Assembly: GCF_004139715.1 (NCBI RefSeq)
Contig: NZ_CP035544.1
Coordinates: 1,612,001-1,676,000, forward strand
Direction of reading: 5' to 3'
DNA from: Muriicola soli
GTDB lineage: Bacteria > Bacteroidota > Bacteroidia > Flavobacteriales > Flavobacteriaceae
Length of the DNA: 64,000 bases
How positions within the stretch are numbered: the stretch's first letter is position 1; each line of letters starts with the position of its first letter. The notes beneath the pieces were generated by a model that saw nothing but the letters and a program-made list of their open reading frames with translations, searched no databases and was not told the origin of the DNA. Position numbers and translations under genes: made by a program. Of the stretch, positions 46,892 to 56,019 are shown piece after piece.

Positions 46892-46909
46892 CATGCGCCG
46901 GAACATGCG
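46892..46909. repeat. CATGCG direct repeat upstream of dnaA
   Basis: CATGCG at 46892-46897 and 46904-46909, 12 bp apart, in the 202-base region between the thioesterase gene and dnaA. No TTATCCACA-like DnaA box is obvious in this region, so it is not assigned as an origin. Confidence 0.25.
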
Positions 46910-47056
46910 AAAAAAAAAGGATAAATTCAACCTCAAATCATTTTTTTTTTAGCTTTTTTGTTCACATATTTGTCTCACTCAAAAAGAAGGTTTCACATAA
47001 CTTTCTTTAACCAACTGGCTTAAATCACTAACCAACAAAATAAGAGTTTTTTTAAA

Positions 47057-48481
47057 ATGAGTGTTACTGCTAATTCCGTATGGAACAATTGTTTGGCATT
47101 TATCAAAGATAACATCCAACCGCAGGCATTCAAAACATGGTTTGAACCTATCAAACCGGTAAGACTTTCCGAAAAGGCTCTAAGTATCCAGGTTCCAAGT
47201 AAGTTCTTTTACGAATGGCTGGAAGAACATTACGTTAAATTATTAAAAGTTGCACTCACCAAGGAACTCGGGGAGCAGGCCAAATTGGTCTACATTATTA
47301 AAATGGAGAACACCTACGGGAACAAAGAACCATTTACAGAGCGCATACCCAGTACAAATCGTGGGAATGTAAGTTCACAGGAGATGGATGTCCCCGTAAA
47401 ATCAAAAAATCCAGAGCTGAAGAACCCCTTCGTTATTCCAGGAATCCGGAATATCAAAATAGAATCTCAGCTCAATCCCAATTACAATTTTGAAAATTTT
47501 CTAGAAGGTGATTCCAACCGGCTGGCGAGATCGGCAGGAATGGCTGTGGCAAACAAGCCCGGTGGCACATCCTTTAATCCGCTCTTGATCTTTGGCGGCG
47601 TTGGCCTTGGAAAAACACATCTGGCTCACGCTATCGGAGTAGATATCAAAGACAAATATCCGGAGCGCACTGTACTCTATATTTCAGCAGAAAAGTTTAC
47701 CCAACAATATATTGAATCTGTAAAAAAGAATACCCGCAACGACTTTATCCACTTCTATCAGTTGATCGATGTATTGATCATTGATGATGTGCAATTCCTA
47801 TCCGGAAAATCAGGTACTCAGGACGTTTTCTTCCATATTTTCAACCACTTACATCAAAATGGAAAACAAGTGATCCTCACATCAGACAAGGCGCCTGTAG
47901 ATATGCAGGATATTGAACAACGTCTGTTATCGAGATTTAAATGGGGCCTTTCTGCGGAACTCCAGAATCCGGATTACGAAACAAGGATTTCCATCCTCAA
48001 AAACAAACTTTACCGAGATGGAGTAGAGATGCCGGATGATATCATTGAATATGTAGCCAAACACATCAAGACCAATATCCGAGAACTGGAAGGAGCTATT
48101 ATTTCATTGATCGCCCAATCTTCTTTTAACAAACGGGAAGTAACACTCGAACTGGCACAACAGGTAGTTGAAAAGTTTGTAAAAAACACCAAGCGGGAAG
48201 TCTCTATAGATTACATACAAAAAGTAGTCTCGGATTACTTTGAGATGGATGTCGCTACGCTTCAATCCAAGACCAGAAAACGCCATATTGTCCAGGCCAG
48301 GCAACTGGCAATGTTTTTTGCGAAGAAATTTACCAAAGCCTCACTGGCCAGTATCGGATCCCAGATTGGGAAGAGAGATCACGCTACGGTTTTACATGCT
48401 TGTAAAACTGTCGATAATCTCGCTGAGACCGATAAACAATTCAGAAAATACATAGAAGACCTGACCAAGAAGTTTTCCTAA
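47057..48481 (+). CDS. dnaA: Chromosomal replication initiator DnaA
   Basis: DnaA binds origin DNA boxes and opens the duplex. The 474-residue protein has domain I (WNNCLAFIKDNI; FKTWFEPI) and a linker. The AAA+ domain III has GGVGLGKTHL at 180-189, Walker B VLIIDDVQFLSG and the sensor loop LLSRFKWGL. Domain IV is the DNA-binding helix-turn-helix with SKTRKRHIVQARQLAMF and GKRDHATVLHA. Length is usual. A phosphatase gene follows after 6 bases. The origin need not be adjacent in this phylum. Confidence 0.97.
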   Translation: MSVTANSVWNNCLAFIKDNIQPQAFKTWFEPIKPVRLSEKALSIQVPSKFFYEWLEEHYVKLLKVALTKELGEQAKLVYIIKMENTYGNKEPFTERIPSTNRGNVSSQEMDVPVKSKNPELKNPFVIPGIRNIKIESQLNPNYNFENFLEGDSNRLARSAGMAVANKPGGTSFNPLLIFGGVGLGKTHLAHAIGVDIKDKYPERTVLYISAEKFTQQYIESVKKNTRNDFIHFYQLIDVLIIDDVQFLSGKSGTQDVFFHIFNHLHQNGKQVILTSDKAPVDMQDIEQRLLSRFKWGLSAELQNPDYETRISILKNKLYRDGVEMPDDIIEYVAKHIKTNIRELEGAIISLIAQSSFNKREVTLELAQQVVEKFVKNTKREVSIDYIQKVVSDYFEMDVATLQSKTRKRHIVQARQLAMFFAKKFTKASLASIGSQIGKRDHATVLHACKTVDNLAETDKQFRKYIEDLTKKFS

Positions 48482-48487
48482 GCTGGT

Positions 48488-48937
48488 ATGAAAAAAAGAG
48501 TACTCATGGTGTGTCTGGGAAATATTTGCAGATCTCCATTAGCTGAAGGGATCCTCAAATCTAAGGTAGATCCCGGGAATGTGGAAGTGGATTCTGCCGG
48601 TACTGCCGGGTATCATGTTGGCAATCCTCCCGATCCCAGATCGGTTGAGGAAGCTAGGAAAAATCAAATAGACATAAGCGGGCAACGATGTCGGAAATTT
48701 CAAAGGGAAGACTTTTTTGAGTTTGATCACATTTTTGTGATGGACAAAGACAACTACAGGGATGTTTCGGCACTGGCGCCGGATGAGAATCACAGGAAAA
48801 AAGTTCGCTTACTTTCGGAAGGAATTCCGTCATTACCAACAGAGGTACCCGATCCTTATTACGGGGGTCAGGATGGATTTAAAAATGTTTTTAAGCTGAT
48901 CGACGAGGCTTGTGAAAAACTGGCAAGTGAGCTATGA
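48488..48937 (+). CDS. Low-molecular-weight protein tyrosine phosphatase
   Basis: A 149-residue cytoplasmic phosphatase with the P-loop CLGNICRS (Cys9, Arg15), the general-acid region PDPYYGG and the conserved VDSAGTAGYHVG. The family removes phosphate from protein tyrosine or arginine. Its stop overlaps the methyltransferase start by 4 bases. Confidence 0.94.
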   Translation: MKKRVLMVCLGNICRSPLAEGILKSKVDPGNVEVDSAGTAGYHVGNPPDPRSVEEARKNQIDISGQRCRKFQREDFFEFDHIFVMDKDNYRDVSALAPDENHRKKVRLLSEGIPSLPTEVPDPYYGGQDGFKNVFKLIDEACEKLASEL

Positions 48938-49656
48938 GCAAATCGGAAACCACGCCCGGGAAACTATACCTCATCCCCACAACACTAGGGGGTACTGCAC
49001 CACTTGAAGTGTTGCCAATTTCAATCAAACAGGCTGTTGAGGCGATAGATTACTATATCGTAGAGAACGAAAAAACGGCCCGGCGTTTTATTAAAAGTAT
49101 AGCACCCAGAAAATCACAGCCCTCGCTCCACATAGAACAGTTAAATAAATTCACGGAACCTGATATTATTCCTGCCTTCCTTGATCCTTGTTTTAAGGGC
49201 CATAATATAGGAGTTTTGTCAGAAGCCGGAAGTCCGGCTGTTGCCGATCCCGGAGCTGAAGTGGTTCGCCTGGCTCATGAGAAGAATATAAAGGTGGTCC
49301 CTCTGGTTGGCCCGTCTTCCTTAATACTCGCCCTGATGGCCAGCGGTTTAAATGGCCAGCATTTTTGTTTTCACGGATATCTCCCCATCGAAACCGTTGA
49401 GCGTAAAAAAAGTCTGAAGGCCTTGGAGCGGGAGTCCAGAGAAAGAAACCAGACTCAACTTTTTATTGAAACTCCTTACAGGAATGACAAATTGTTTCAG
49501 GATCTGATCAAGGTATTGTCGCCATCTACTATGCTCTGCATCGCAGCCGATATTACGCTACCCGGGGAATTTATTCGCACCATGCCTGTATCATCCTGGC
49601 AAACCCAGTCGCCGGATTTACAAAAAAGACCAGCGATCTTCCTCCTGCATGCGTAA
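48934..49656 (+). CDS. RsmI-like SAM-dependent methyltransferase
   Basis: A 240-residue tetrapyrrole-methylase-fold protein. LYLIPTTLGG, VENEKTARRFIKSI, GSPAVADPGAEVV and VPLVGPSSLILALMASGL align with RsmI, the 16S rRNA C1402 2'-O-methyltransferase. The SEAGSPAV loop differs from the usual SDAGTPLISDPG of RsmI, so it may be a Bacteroidota paralogue with a different target. It overlaps the phosphatase gene by 4 bases. Confidence 0.88.
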   Translation: MSKSETTPGKLYLIPTTLGGTAPLEVLPISIKQAVEAIDYYIVENEKTARRFIKSIAPRKSQPSLHIEQLNKFTEPDIIPAFLDPCFKGHNIGVLSEAGSPAVADPGAEVVRLAHEKNIKVVPLVGPSSLILALMASGLNGQHFCFHGYLPIETVERKKSLKALERESRERNQTQLFIETPYRNDKLFQDLIKVLSPSTMLCIAADITLPGEFIRTMPVSSWQTQSPDLQKRPAIFLLHA

Positions 49657-49670
49657 CAAACTGTTAGCCG

Positions 49671-50303
49671 TTATATCTTAGGGTTTTTCTCCGCGACTAT
49701 AGCCGAGACATCGTATCCGGAAAATTTCTTCAGGTAATTGGAAATACTTGTACCATAGGCGTCCGCAACGTCTAGTTGTCCATAAGACCTCAGGAACTTT
49801 TTAACATTTCCGGGTCCCGCCAGATGAGCCGCAGCAAGAATACCCGATTCCGAAATTTCGATTCCTCTTATCGTCTTACCGACAAATCTTCGGATATCTC
49901 TTCTGAGAATCCATTTGTTACGCGATAAATTGGTCCTGAATACTTCCTCTTGAAGCGTGGGATCATTTAGAAATTGAGTTGCGTTGTAAACTCCCATCAA
50001 TTGAAGTGTTCCAATGCCAAACTGATACTTGCCCAGGTAACCTAAAGTGTTAATTGTAAAGTAGTTACCCTGAGATTCCTTAAAGGCCAAAGCCTCTTTG
50101 AATCCAACAAAGGAACTACCCACAAAGGGCGGTATCACCATTGAAGATGGCACTTTGGTTCTGTCTTTGGGAAACAAAACCGGCGTAGGTTCTCTAACGA
50201 TTAGCGCTTCAGGTACTTTTATTTCATTCTTCGGAGAAGTGCCAAAGCTCGCTAACATTAAAATCATGATAAGAGGACAGAATAAACATATCCACTTTCT
50301 CAT
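49671..50303 (-). CDS. Exported SLT-like lysozyme/transglycosylase-fold protein
   Basis: A 210-residue protein with a hydrophobic signal (LICPLI-type stretch, about 3-21). The body resembles the lytic transglycosylase fold: FKESQGNYF supplies the likely catalytic Glu, then TLGYLGKYQFGIGTLQLMG and LAAAHLAGPGNVKKFL. It would cut peptidoglycan in the periplasm. The catalytic Glu is inferred by comparison with SLT-type folds. It is convergent with the RsmI-like gene and 150 bases from mltG. Confidence 0.75.
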   Translation of the reverse strand: MRKWICLFCPLIMILMLASFGTSPKNEIKVPEALIVREPTPVLFPKDRTKVPSSMVIPPFVGSSFVGFKEALAFKESQGNYFTINTLGYLGKYQFGIGTLQLMGVYNATQFLNDPTLQEEVFRTNLSRNKWILRRDIRRFVGKTIRGIEISESGILAAAHLAGPGNVKKFLRSYGQLDVADAYGTSISNYLKKFSGYDVSAIVAEKNPKI

Positions 50304-50453
50304 AGGTGTGTTTTCTTAAGACTTAAAATCCAAAAAGGGATCTGCTTAAATTTCACACTTCAAAGATAAAGCAGCTTTTTTCTTACAGCCTCATAGTGAA
50401 CTTAGTTTTGTGATACTTTTAGGACTAGTGGATTATTTTTACCGATGAACTAC

Positions 50454-51491
50454 TTATCTGTTAATATTTTGGCTATTTATCCATCGGACGTATTGCGCTT
50501 TATTCCGGTTGTGTTGTTGCAAATTCTTCGCGAATTTGTGATATCCAAAATTCTCCACGTCTGCAACAAAATAGTAGTAATCGTGATTCTCTGCATTTAA
50601 AACCGCATCAATCGCCGAGATATCCGGCATTGCAATTGGGCCTGGTGGCAGCCCAGCGTACTTATAGGTATTGTATGGGGAATCGATGGTAAGATCCCGA
50701 TAAAGGACCCGTCGTATAATAGTATCCCAGTTATTCAGTTGTCGTTTTAGGGCAAAGATCACCGTAGGATCGGCCTGCAAGGCCATACCTTTCCGCAATC
50801 GATTTAAATAAACCCCCGCTACTCTGGGCCTTTCATCTACTTTAGCACTTTCCTTCTGAACTATGGAGGCCAGGGCAATCACTTCATTTGGACTTAAGCC
50901 CAGCTTTGCAGCTTTTTCCATGCGATCCTGATTCCAAAACCTGTCGTATTCCTCTACCATCCTGTTTCTGAAGTCGGGTGCAGACGAATTCCAAAAGAAT
51001 TCATAGGTGTTAGGGATATAAAGGCCAATACTGGTTTCGGCAGACAGGTTTCTATCCTTCAGGAATTTTTCATCGAGAAACGAAGCGAGCAGGGAACTAC
51101 TATCTGCCTCAATTTGTGTGGCAATCCTACCCGCAAGTGCCGGTAGGGATTCCTGATTATTAAAAGAAACCATTACGGGTGTATTCGCAGAGCGAAGGAT
51201 GTTGACGATCTCGTTGTTGTTCATACCTTTTTTAAGGATGTACTTCCCACCTTTTATTCGGTATTGCTTTTTCTCTGCCACCGTCTGGAAAGCACTGAAA
51301 TCCTCTAAAAGAGGTGCTAAACGTTGCTGCAGCTCTAACATATCTGCCCCGGAAGGGATGTAAACCGTAGCTTCATTTTTTTCAAAGGCCGTATTTGGAG
51401 AAAAAAAGGCGGAGTATACAAAATAAACGAAAACACCACCCCCTAATACCCCCAGCAGTAAAACGGCGATGACAATTCTTTTTAAGTACAT
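50454..51491 (-). CDS. mltG: Endolytic murein transglycosylase MltG
   Basis: MltG cuts nascent glycan strands next to the inner membrane and sets strand length. The 345-residue protein has one N-terminal membrane helix (about 5-27), a LysM-like subdomain (VYIPSGADMLELQQRL), and the catalytic domain with ASIVQKESAKVDERPRVAGV (catalytic Glu), LQADPTVIFALK and YNTYKYAGLPPGPIAMP. Length is normal. It overlaps the acetyltransferase gene by 10 bases. Confidence 0.94.
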   Translation of the reverse strand: MYLKRIVIAVLLLGVLGGGVFVYFVYSAFFSPNTAFEKNEATVYIPSGADMLELQQRLAPLLEDFSAFQTVAEKKQYRIKGGKYILKKGMNNNEIVNILRSANTPVMVSFNNQESLPALAGRIATQIEADSSSLLASFLDEKFLKDRNLSAETSIGLYIPNTYEFFWNSSAPDFRNRMVEEYDRFWNQDRMEKAAKLGLSPNEVIALASIVQKESAKVDERPRVAGVYLNRLRKGMALQADPTVIFALKRQLNNWDTIIRRVLYRDLTIDSPYNTYKYAGLPPGPIAMPDISAIDAVLNAENHDYYYFVADVENFGYHKFAKNLQQHNRNKAQYVRWINSQNINR

Positions 51492-52015
51492 ATTGGATTA
51501 AATTTTTGATATAAATACTGATCTTTATAAGTTCCCTGCCATCTTATCCAGTCTTTCTTGATCCCGGTCTTTATAAACCCCAATTTTTCAAACAAGTTAA
51601 TACTAGGCATATTATCCTCCAGCACATGGGCAAATACCTGCCTCACATTTAAGGTGGAAAAAGCATAGCCTGTAACGAGATCGACAGCTTCTGCACCAAA
51701 TCCTTTATTTCGTTTTTCCTGATCGAGAATTACCAGACCCAGTCCTACGCGTTCGTGCTTGGGATTAAAATCAAAGAGGTCAATCAAACCCATACGCTGC
51801 CCTTTTAAATCGCAAATGGCGAGTCGCAATTGCTTTACTTCATATATATCCCTGTGAGCGTTGTCTAAGTACTGCTTCAGGACATGGCGGGAATACGGAT
51901 ATTGTGTCCCGCTGATCTCCCACAGGTCGGTATCATTTTCCAGCAGGTATAGAAAATCCAGATCCTCCGGTTCTAATGCTCTTAGAAGAACTTTTTTGCC
52001 TTTGAGTTTTACCAC
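51482..52015 (-). CDS. GNAT-family N-acetyltransferase, RimJ/RimL type
   Basis: A 177-residue acetyltransferase: LLRALEPEDLDFLYLLEND at the start, GLIDLFDFNPKHERVGLGLV, the acetyl-CoA loop KRNKGFGAEAVDLV, and NMPSINLFEKLGF. RimL-type enzymes acetylate protein N-termini or small amines; the substrate is unknown. It overlaps dapF by 7 bases and mltG by 10, so the three cell-wall-region genes are probably co-transcribed. Confidence 0.9.
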   Translation of the reverse strand: MVKLKGKKVLLRALEPEDLDFLYLLENDTDLWEISGTQYPYSRHVLKQYLDNAHRDIYEVKQLRLAICDLKGQRMGLIDLFDFNPKHERVGLGLVILDQEKRNKGFGAEAVDLVTGYAFSTLNVRQVFAHVLEDNMPSINLFEKLGFIKTGIKKDWIRWQGTYKDQYLYQKFNPICT

Positions 52016-52785
52016 CTGATTGTGCCTTTAAAAACAAATGTTGCGGGTCCTTCCAGTACAACATCTTCGTATCCCTTTTTGGCCGCCTTAAAAGTTACCC
52101 AAAGATCACCTCCTTTAGTCTTGATGTGAATCCTATCGGCCTCCGTTTTTGAGCTAAAATGCATAGCCAAAGCTACTGCCGTTACCCCTGTTCCACAGGA
52201 ATACGTCTCATCTTCCACTCCGCGTTCATAGGTCCTCACCCAGAAGCTGTCAGGAGCCAGCTGTTCAACAAAATTCACATTACTACCCTTCTCCCCATAT
52301 ATGCCATATCTGATCCTCCTGCCTTCTTTTACGACATCCATGGAGTTGAGATCTTTTGAGAGTTGAACGTGATGTGGTGAGCCTGTATCCAGGAAATACG
52401 CATTTCTTTTTTTACTGATTCTGCCTACGTCCGACATCTTTAACGCCACCTGTTTCCCCGAAACAGAAGCACGGTGGTTTCCGTCGCTCGCCTCAAAAGA
52501 AGCCTCCTTTTGTACGATTCCCAAATCTTTGGCAAAAGCTACCAGGCATCGGCCCCCATTACCACACATCGAACCTATTTTCCCGTCGGCATTGAAGTAG
52601 ACCATTTTAAAATCTGCCGACTTGTCATTTTCCAGCAGGAGCAGGCCATCAGCACCAATGCCAAAACGTCTGTCACACAGTTGTTCAATGAGATTGGTAT
52701 TGTTTTTGGGAAATATATCCAGACGGTTATCGACAATGATAAAGTCGTTGCCAGTGCCCTGATATTTGTGAAATTGAAGTTCCAT
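52009..52785 (-). CDS. dapF: Diaminopimelate epimerase
   Basis: DapF converts LL- to meso-diaminopimelate for peptidoglycan and lysine. I start at the ATG 52785, since the family begins MELQFHKYQGTGNDF. The ten upstream residues in frame are extra. The 258-residue protein has both catalytic Cys loops, MCGNGGRCL and SCGTGVTAVAL, and the ERGVEDET segment. Length is normal. It starts the dapF-acetyltransferase-mltG group. Confidence 0.95.
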   Translation of the reverse strand: MELQFHKYQGTGNDFIIVDNRLDIFPKNNTNLIEQLCDRRFGIGADGLLLLENDKSADFKMVYFNADGKIGSMCGNGGRCLVAFAKDLGIVQKEASFEASDGNHRASVSGKQVALKMSDVGRISKKRNAYFLDTGSPHHVQLSKDLNSMDVVKEGRRIRYGIYGEKGSNVNFVEQLAPDSFWVRTYERGVEDETYSCGTGVTAVALAMHFSSKTEADRIHIKTKGGDLWVTFKAAKKGYEDVVLEGPATFVFKGTIRW

Positions 52786-52909
52786 AGCCAAGATCAAGGT
52801 ACAAAGATAGGACATTATTTAAGGTATTTTTAGCAGTTAAAAAGGCGTTAAAGAGCAATATGATCCTTTTAAAACTTTTAATTTTAAATAGAATAAAATC
52901 AAAAAACGT

Positions 52910-54307
52910 ATGAGACGATTTACAAGTTTACTAATGGTGGCCATCTTCGGTGGTGCAATCACCCTGGGAGGCTATAAATTATTTATTGAAAAGGACAACT
53001 CGAATATGGCATTCACAGATAGCGGTATGCCGGTAGTCAGAACCAGTACCACTCCAACATCTGCTGCCAGTGCAGGGATTGATGCTGTAGATTTTACCAC
53101 TGCCGCTGAAAATACGGTGAATGCGGTTGTGCATGTTAAGAACCTGACCCTCAGCAAAGCACCTGGATTCTTCGATTTCTTTTATGGATCAGAATCCCGA
53201 CAAATTCCGCAGGTAGGAACAGGATCAGGGGTGATCATTTCTCCCGATGGGTACATTGTTACCAACAACCACGTGATCGCCAAGTCTAAGGAGCTAAAGG
53301 TTACTTTAAATAACAACAAGACGTACGATGCCGAACTTATTGGAACAGATCCGAATTCGGATATCGCACTCATTAAAATAGAGGCTAACAAGCCATTACC
53401 TTATCTGGCTTTCGGTGACTCTGACAATACTAAAGTTGGGGAGTGGGTACTCGCGGTAGGAAATCCATTTAATTTAACCTCCACTGTTACTGCGGGCATA
53501 GTTAGTGCCAAAGCACGGGCTCTCGGAAGTTCAGAACAGTCATTTATCCAGACAGACGCTGCCGTAAACCCGGGAAATAGCGGTGGAGCTCTGGTCAATA
53601 CTAATGGCGACCTGATCGGAATCAATACGGCCATCACTTCACAGACCGGCTCTTATGTTGGTTATTCTTTCGCCGTACCCAGCAACATCGCTAAGAAAAT
53701 TATTGAGGACATCCTCGAATATGGAAATGTACAAAAAGGTATGCTCGGAATTTCTGCTCCAAATATAAACACGCCTTATGCCATAGAAAATGGTCTTAAT
53801 GAAATTGAAGGGGTATACGTGGGTAAAGTGGAAGAAGAATCTGGAGCGGACGATGCGGGACTCCAAAACGGAGATATTATCAAACAAATCGATGACATCA
53901 AGATCAGGAGGTTCGCAGACCTTACCGGATACATCTCGACCAAGAGGCCTGGAGATGAAGTACGGGTAACAGTGAAAAGAGATGATGATATCATGGTACT
54001 TCCTGTAACCTTAAAGGAAAGACAGTCACTAATAGTTCCCGTGATGGGATTGGTAGTTAAAAACCTGACCGAGAGGGATAAAAAAGCTTTTAAAATTGAG
54101 GAAGGCGTAAAAATAACCGGGATTCCGGAAACCTATAGAAGGGATGGACTGGAGCTCGAAGGAAGCGTAATTTTGGAGATTGACGGAGAGCCTATCAATG
54201 ACATCCAGGATGCCAGAATTGAGTTTGGAAAGATTACCCGTTATGGTAAAACGGTAATCACTTTGCTGAATAAGGATGGGGAAAGGGAAAGGGTTATTTT
54301 CCAATAA
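52910..54307 (+). CDS. DegP/HtrA-type periplasmic serine protease
   Basis: A 465-residue protease for envelope protein quality control. An N-terminal hydrophobic helix (about 5-25) serves as signal or anchor. The trypsin-like domain has the triad H121 (TNNHVIA), D151 (NSDIALI) and S224 (PGNSGGAL). Two PDZ domains follow (about 270-365 and 375-460; KVEEESGADDAGLQNGDII in the first). The loop around residue 90 is short. It is monocistronic with a terminator behind. Confidence 0.94.
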   Translation: MRRFTSLLMVAIFGGAITLGGYKLFIEKDNSNMAFTDSGMPVVRTSTTPTSAASAGIDAVDFTTAAENTVNAVVHVKNLTLSKAPGFFDFFYGSESRQIPQVGTGSGVIISPDGYIVTNNHVIAKSKELKVTLNNNKTYDAELIGTDPNSDIALIKIEANKPLPYLAFGDSDNTKVGEWVLAVGNPFNLTSTVTAGIVSAKARALGSSEQSFIQTDAAVNPGNSGGALVNTNGDLIGINTAITSQTGSYVGYSFAVPSNIAKKIIEDILEYGNVQKGMLGISAPNINTPYAIENGLNEIEGVYVGKVEEESGADDAGLQNGDIIKQIDDIKIRRFADLTGYISTKRPGDEVRVTVKRDDDIMVLPVTLKERQSLIVPVMGLVVKNLTERDKKAFKIEEGVKITGIPETYRRDGLELEGSVILEIDGEPINDIQDARIEFGKITRYGKTVITLLNKDGERERVIFQ

Positions 54308-54330
54308 GGCTGAAATTAAAGATTATACGA

Positions 54331-54360
54331 AAAGCGCAACTGGAAAGATGCGCTTTTTTT
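54331..54360 (+). terminator. Intrinsic terminator after the DegP-type gene
   Basis: Stem AAAGCGCA (54331-54338) with TGCGCTTT (54349-54356), a 10-base loop and a T run to 54360. Confidence 0.85.
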
Positions 54361-54396
54361 AATTGCAGATCATTGTGCGAAAACGTTTGAAATCTA

Positions 54397-54404
54397 TAAT
54401 TTTG
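54397..54404 (+). promoter_or_regulatory. -7 promoter element of the GAPDH gene
   Basis: TAATTTTG matches TAnnTTTG. A TTG at 54373-54375 lies 21 bases upstream and could be the -33 element. The ATG follows at 54429. Confidence 0.6.
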
Positions 54405-54428
54405 CAAAAATTTTAAACAACCGCCTCA

Positions 54429-55880
54429 ATGAACAAATTTTCATCCTACGAGAAGGAGTTAGCCTTCCAGGCAGATCGAAGAAAAGCAACTACCGAATTC
54501 ATTAAGATCATCAGTGACCTTTGGTATGACAGAGCTATCGAAGTTGTGCTCTTCAAAAACCAGATCATTGACAAACCTGTTAGTGACATCATTAATCTTC
54601 ACGAATACGCCGGGCAATTTGTTCAAAAGCCCATTTCGATATTCGACTCGGTGGAGATCCTCAGGGCTATAAATGATCTAAAACTTCCCCCGTCTAAACT
54701 GGATATTGGGAAACTTACTTATGAATACCACTCTGAAGATGAGGGGCAATACAGCAATGTTAAGGCCTTTGTAGTTGACAAACTCAAGGATGCCCGAAAA
54801 AGCAAGGAAATAGAACCAAAGGATGTTGTTCTTTACGGCTTTGGTAGAATCGGCAGACTGCTGGCCAGGGAGCTTATGGCTAAAACAGGAAAAGGAAATC
54901 AGTTGAGATTAAGGGCCATAGTGACCCGAGGAGAACTGAGCCAGGAGGTTTTGGAAAAAAGAGCGATGCTCTTGAGAACCGATTCGGTTCACGGACAGTT
55001 TAGTGGTACGGTGGAGGCCGATATAAAGAATAAGGCACTGGTGATTAATGGCACAACCGTTCATATGATTTCAGCAGGAGTTCCCGAGGAAGTAGACTAC
55101 AGGGCTTACGGCATTCAAAATGCCTTGGTAATCGATAATACAGGAGCCTTTAGGGATGAAAAATCACTTTCTCGTCACCTGAAAGCAGATGGCGTAGAAA
55201 AAGTATTACTAACTGCCCCCGGAAAGGATGTTCCAAACATAGTTCACGGTGTCAACCAAGGTGAATTTAATCCGGATACGACCAAGATTTACTCTGCTGC
55301 ATCCTGCACCACCAATGCCATTACACCTGTATTAAAGGTAGTAGAGGATTCCCTGGGGATTGTTAAAGGACATTTGGAAACCATTCACGCCTATACCAAT
55401 GATCAAAATCTTGTGGATAATATGCACGGGAAATATCGTCGGGGCAGGGCCGCAGCTTTAAATATGGTCATAACAGAAACCGGAGCGGGCAAGGCAGTGG
55501 CTAAGGCCCTTCCGGCTTTAGAGGGTAAACTTACTTCTAACGCCATCAGGGTTCCTGTGCCTAACGGATCGCTAGCCATACTGAATCTAGAGGTTAAGAA
55601 TAAAACATCTAAAGACGGCATCAACACTATCATTAAAAAATACGCCCTGGAAGGTGATCTCGTTGAACAGATCAAATTTTCACTGAGCAATGAACTGGTA
55701 TCTTCCGATATCATCGGAACTTCTGCTCCGGCGATCTACGACAGTAAGGCTACTATCGTGGATTCTAATGGCAAAAATGTGGTTTTATATGTCTGGTATG
55801 ACAATGAATACGGCTATGCACACCAGGTGATCCGATTGGCAAAGTACATTGCCAAGGTGAGAAGGTTTACCTATTATTAA
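54429..55880 (+). CDS. Glyceraldehyde-3-phosphate dehydrogenase with N-terminal extension
   Basis: This enzyme oxidatively phosphorylates glyceraldehyde 3-phosphate in glycolysis, or reverses it. The product is 483 residues. The NAD site LYGFGRIGRLLAREL starts only at about residue 136, and the catalytic Cys is C293 in AASCTTNAI. The normal position is about 150, so there is an extra N-terminal region of about 135 residues, helical and charged. The C-terminal WYDNEYGYAHQVIRL is canonical. Long GAPDH forms of this kind are known in Bacteroidota. The role of the extension is unknown. Confidence 0.93.
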   Translation: MNKFSSYEKELAFQADRRKATTEFIKIISDLWYDRAIEVVLFKNQIIDKPVSDIINLHEYAGQFVQKPISIFDSVEILRAINDLKLPPSKLDIGKLTYEYHSEDEGQYSNVKAFVVDKLKDARKSKEIEPKDVVLYGFGRIGRLLARELMAKTGKGNQLRLRAIVTRGELSQEVLEKRAMLLRTDSVHGQFSGTVEADIKNKALVINGTTVHMISAGVPEEVDYRAYGIQNALVIDNTGAFRDEKSLSRHLKADGVEKVLLTAPGKDVPNIVHGVNQGEFNPDTTKIYSAASCTTNAITPVLKVVEDSLGIVKGHLETIHAYTNDQNLVDNMHGKYRRGRAAALNMVITETGAGKAVAKALPALEGKLTSNAIRVPVPNGSLAILNLEVKNKTSKDGINTIIKKYALEGDLVEQIKFSLSNELVSSDIIGTSAPAIYDSKATIVDSNGKNVVLYVWYDNEYGYAHQVIRLAKYIAKVRRFTYY

Positions 55881-56019
55881 GGAGGAAAAGTTTCGGTTTC
55901 TGTTCATGTCATTTTTTCCGGATACGAAAAGATCTTAATGCAGTTTTTTTTCGTAAATACTAATATTAAAAGTACTTTAGCCTTACCTGAATCAAAGTTA
56001 AACATCAGAACCATCTAAA

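Noticed and set aside
46855-47056. Replication origin upstream of dnaA
   Set aside because: No cluster of TTATCCACA-like DnaA boxes or AT-rich repeat unit was seen; only a CATGCG pair. In Bacteroidota the origin is often not next to dnaA.
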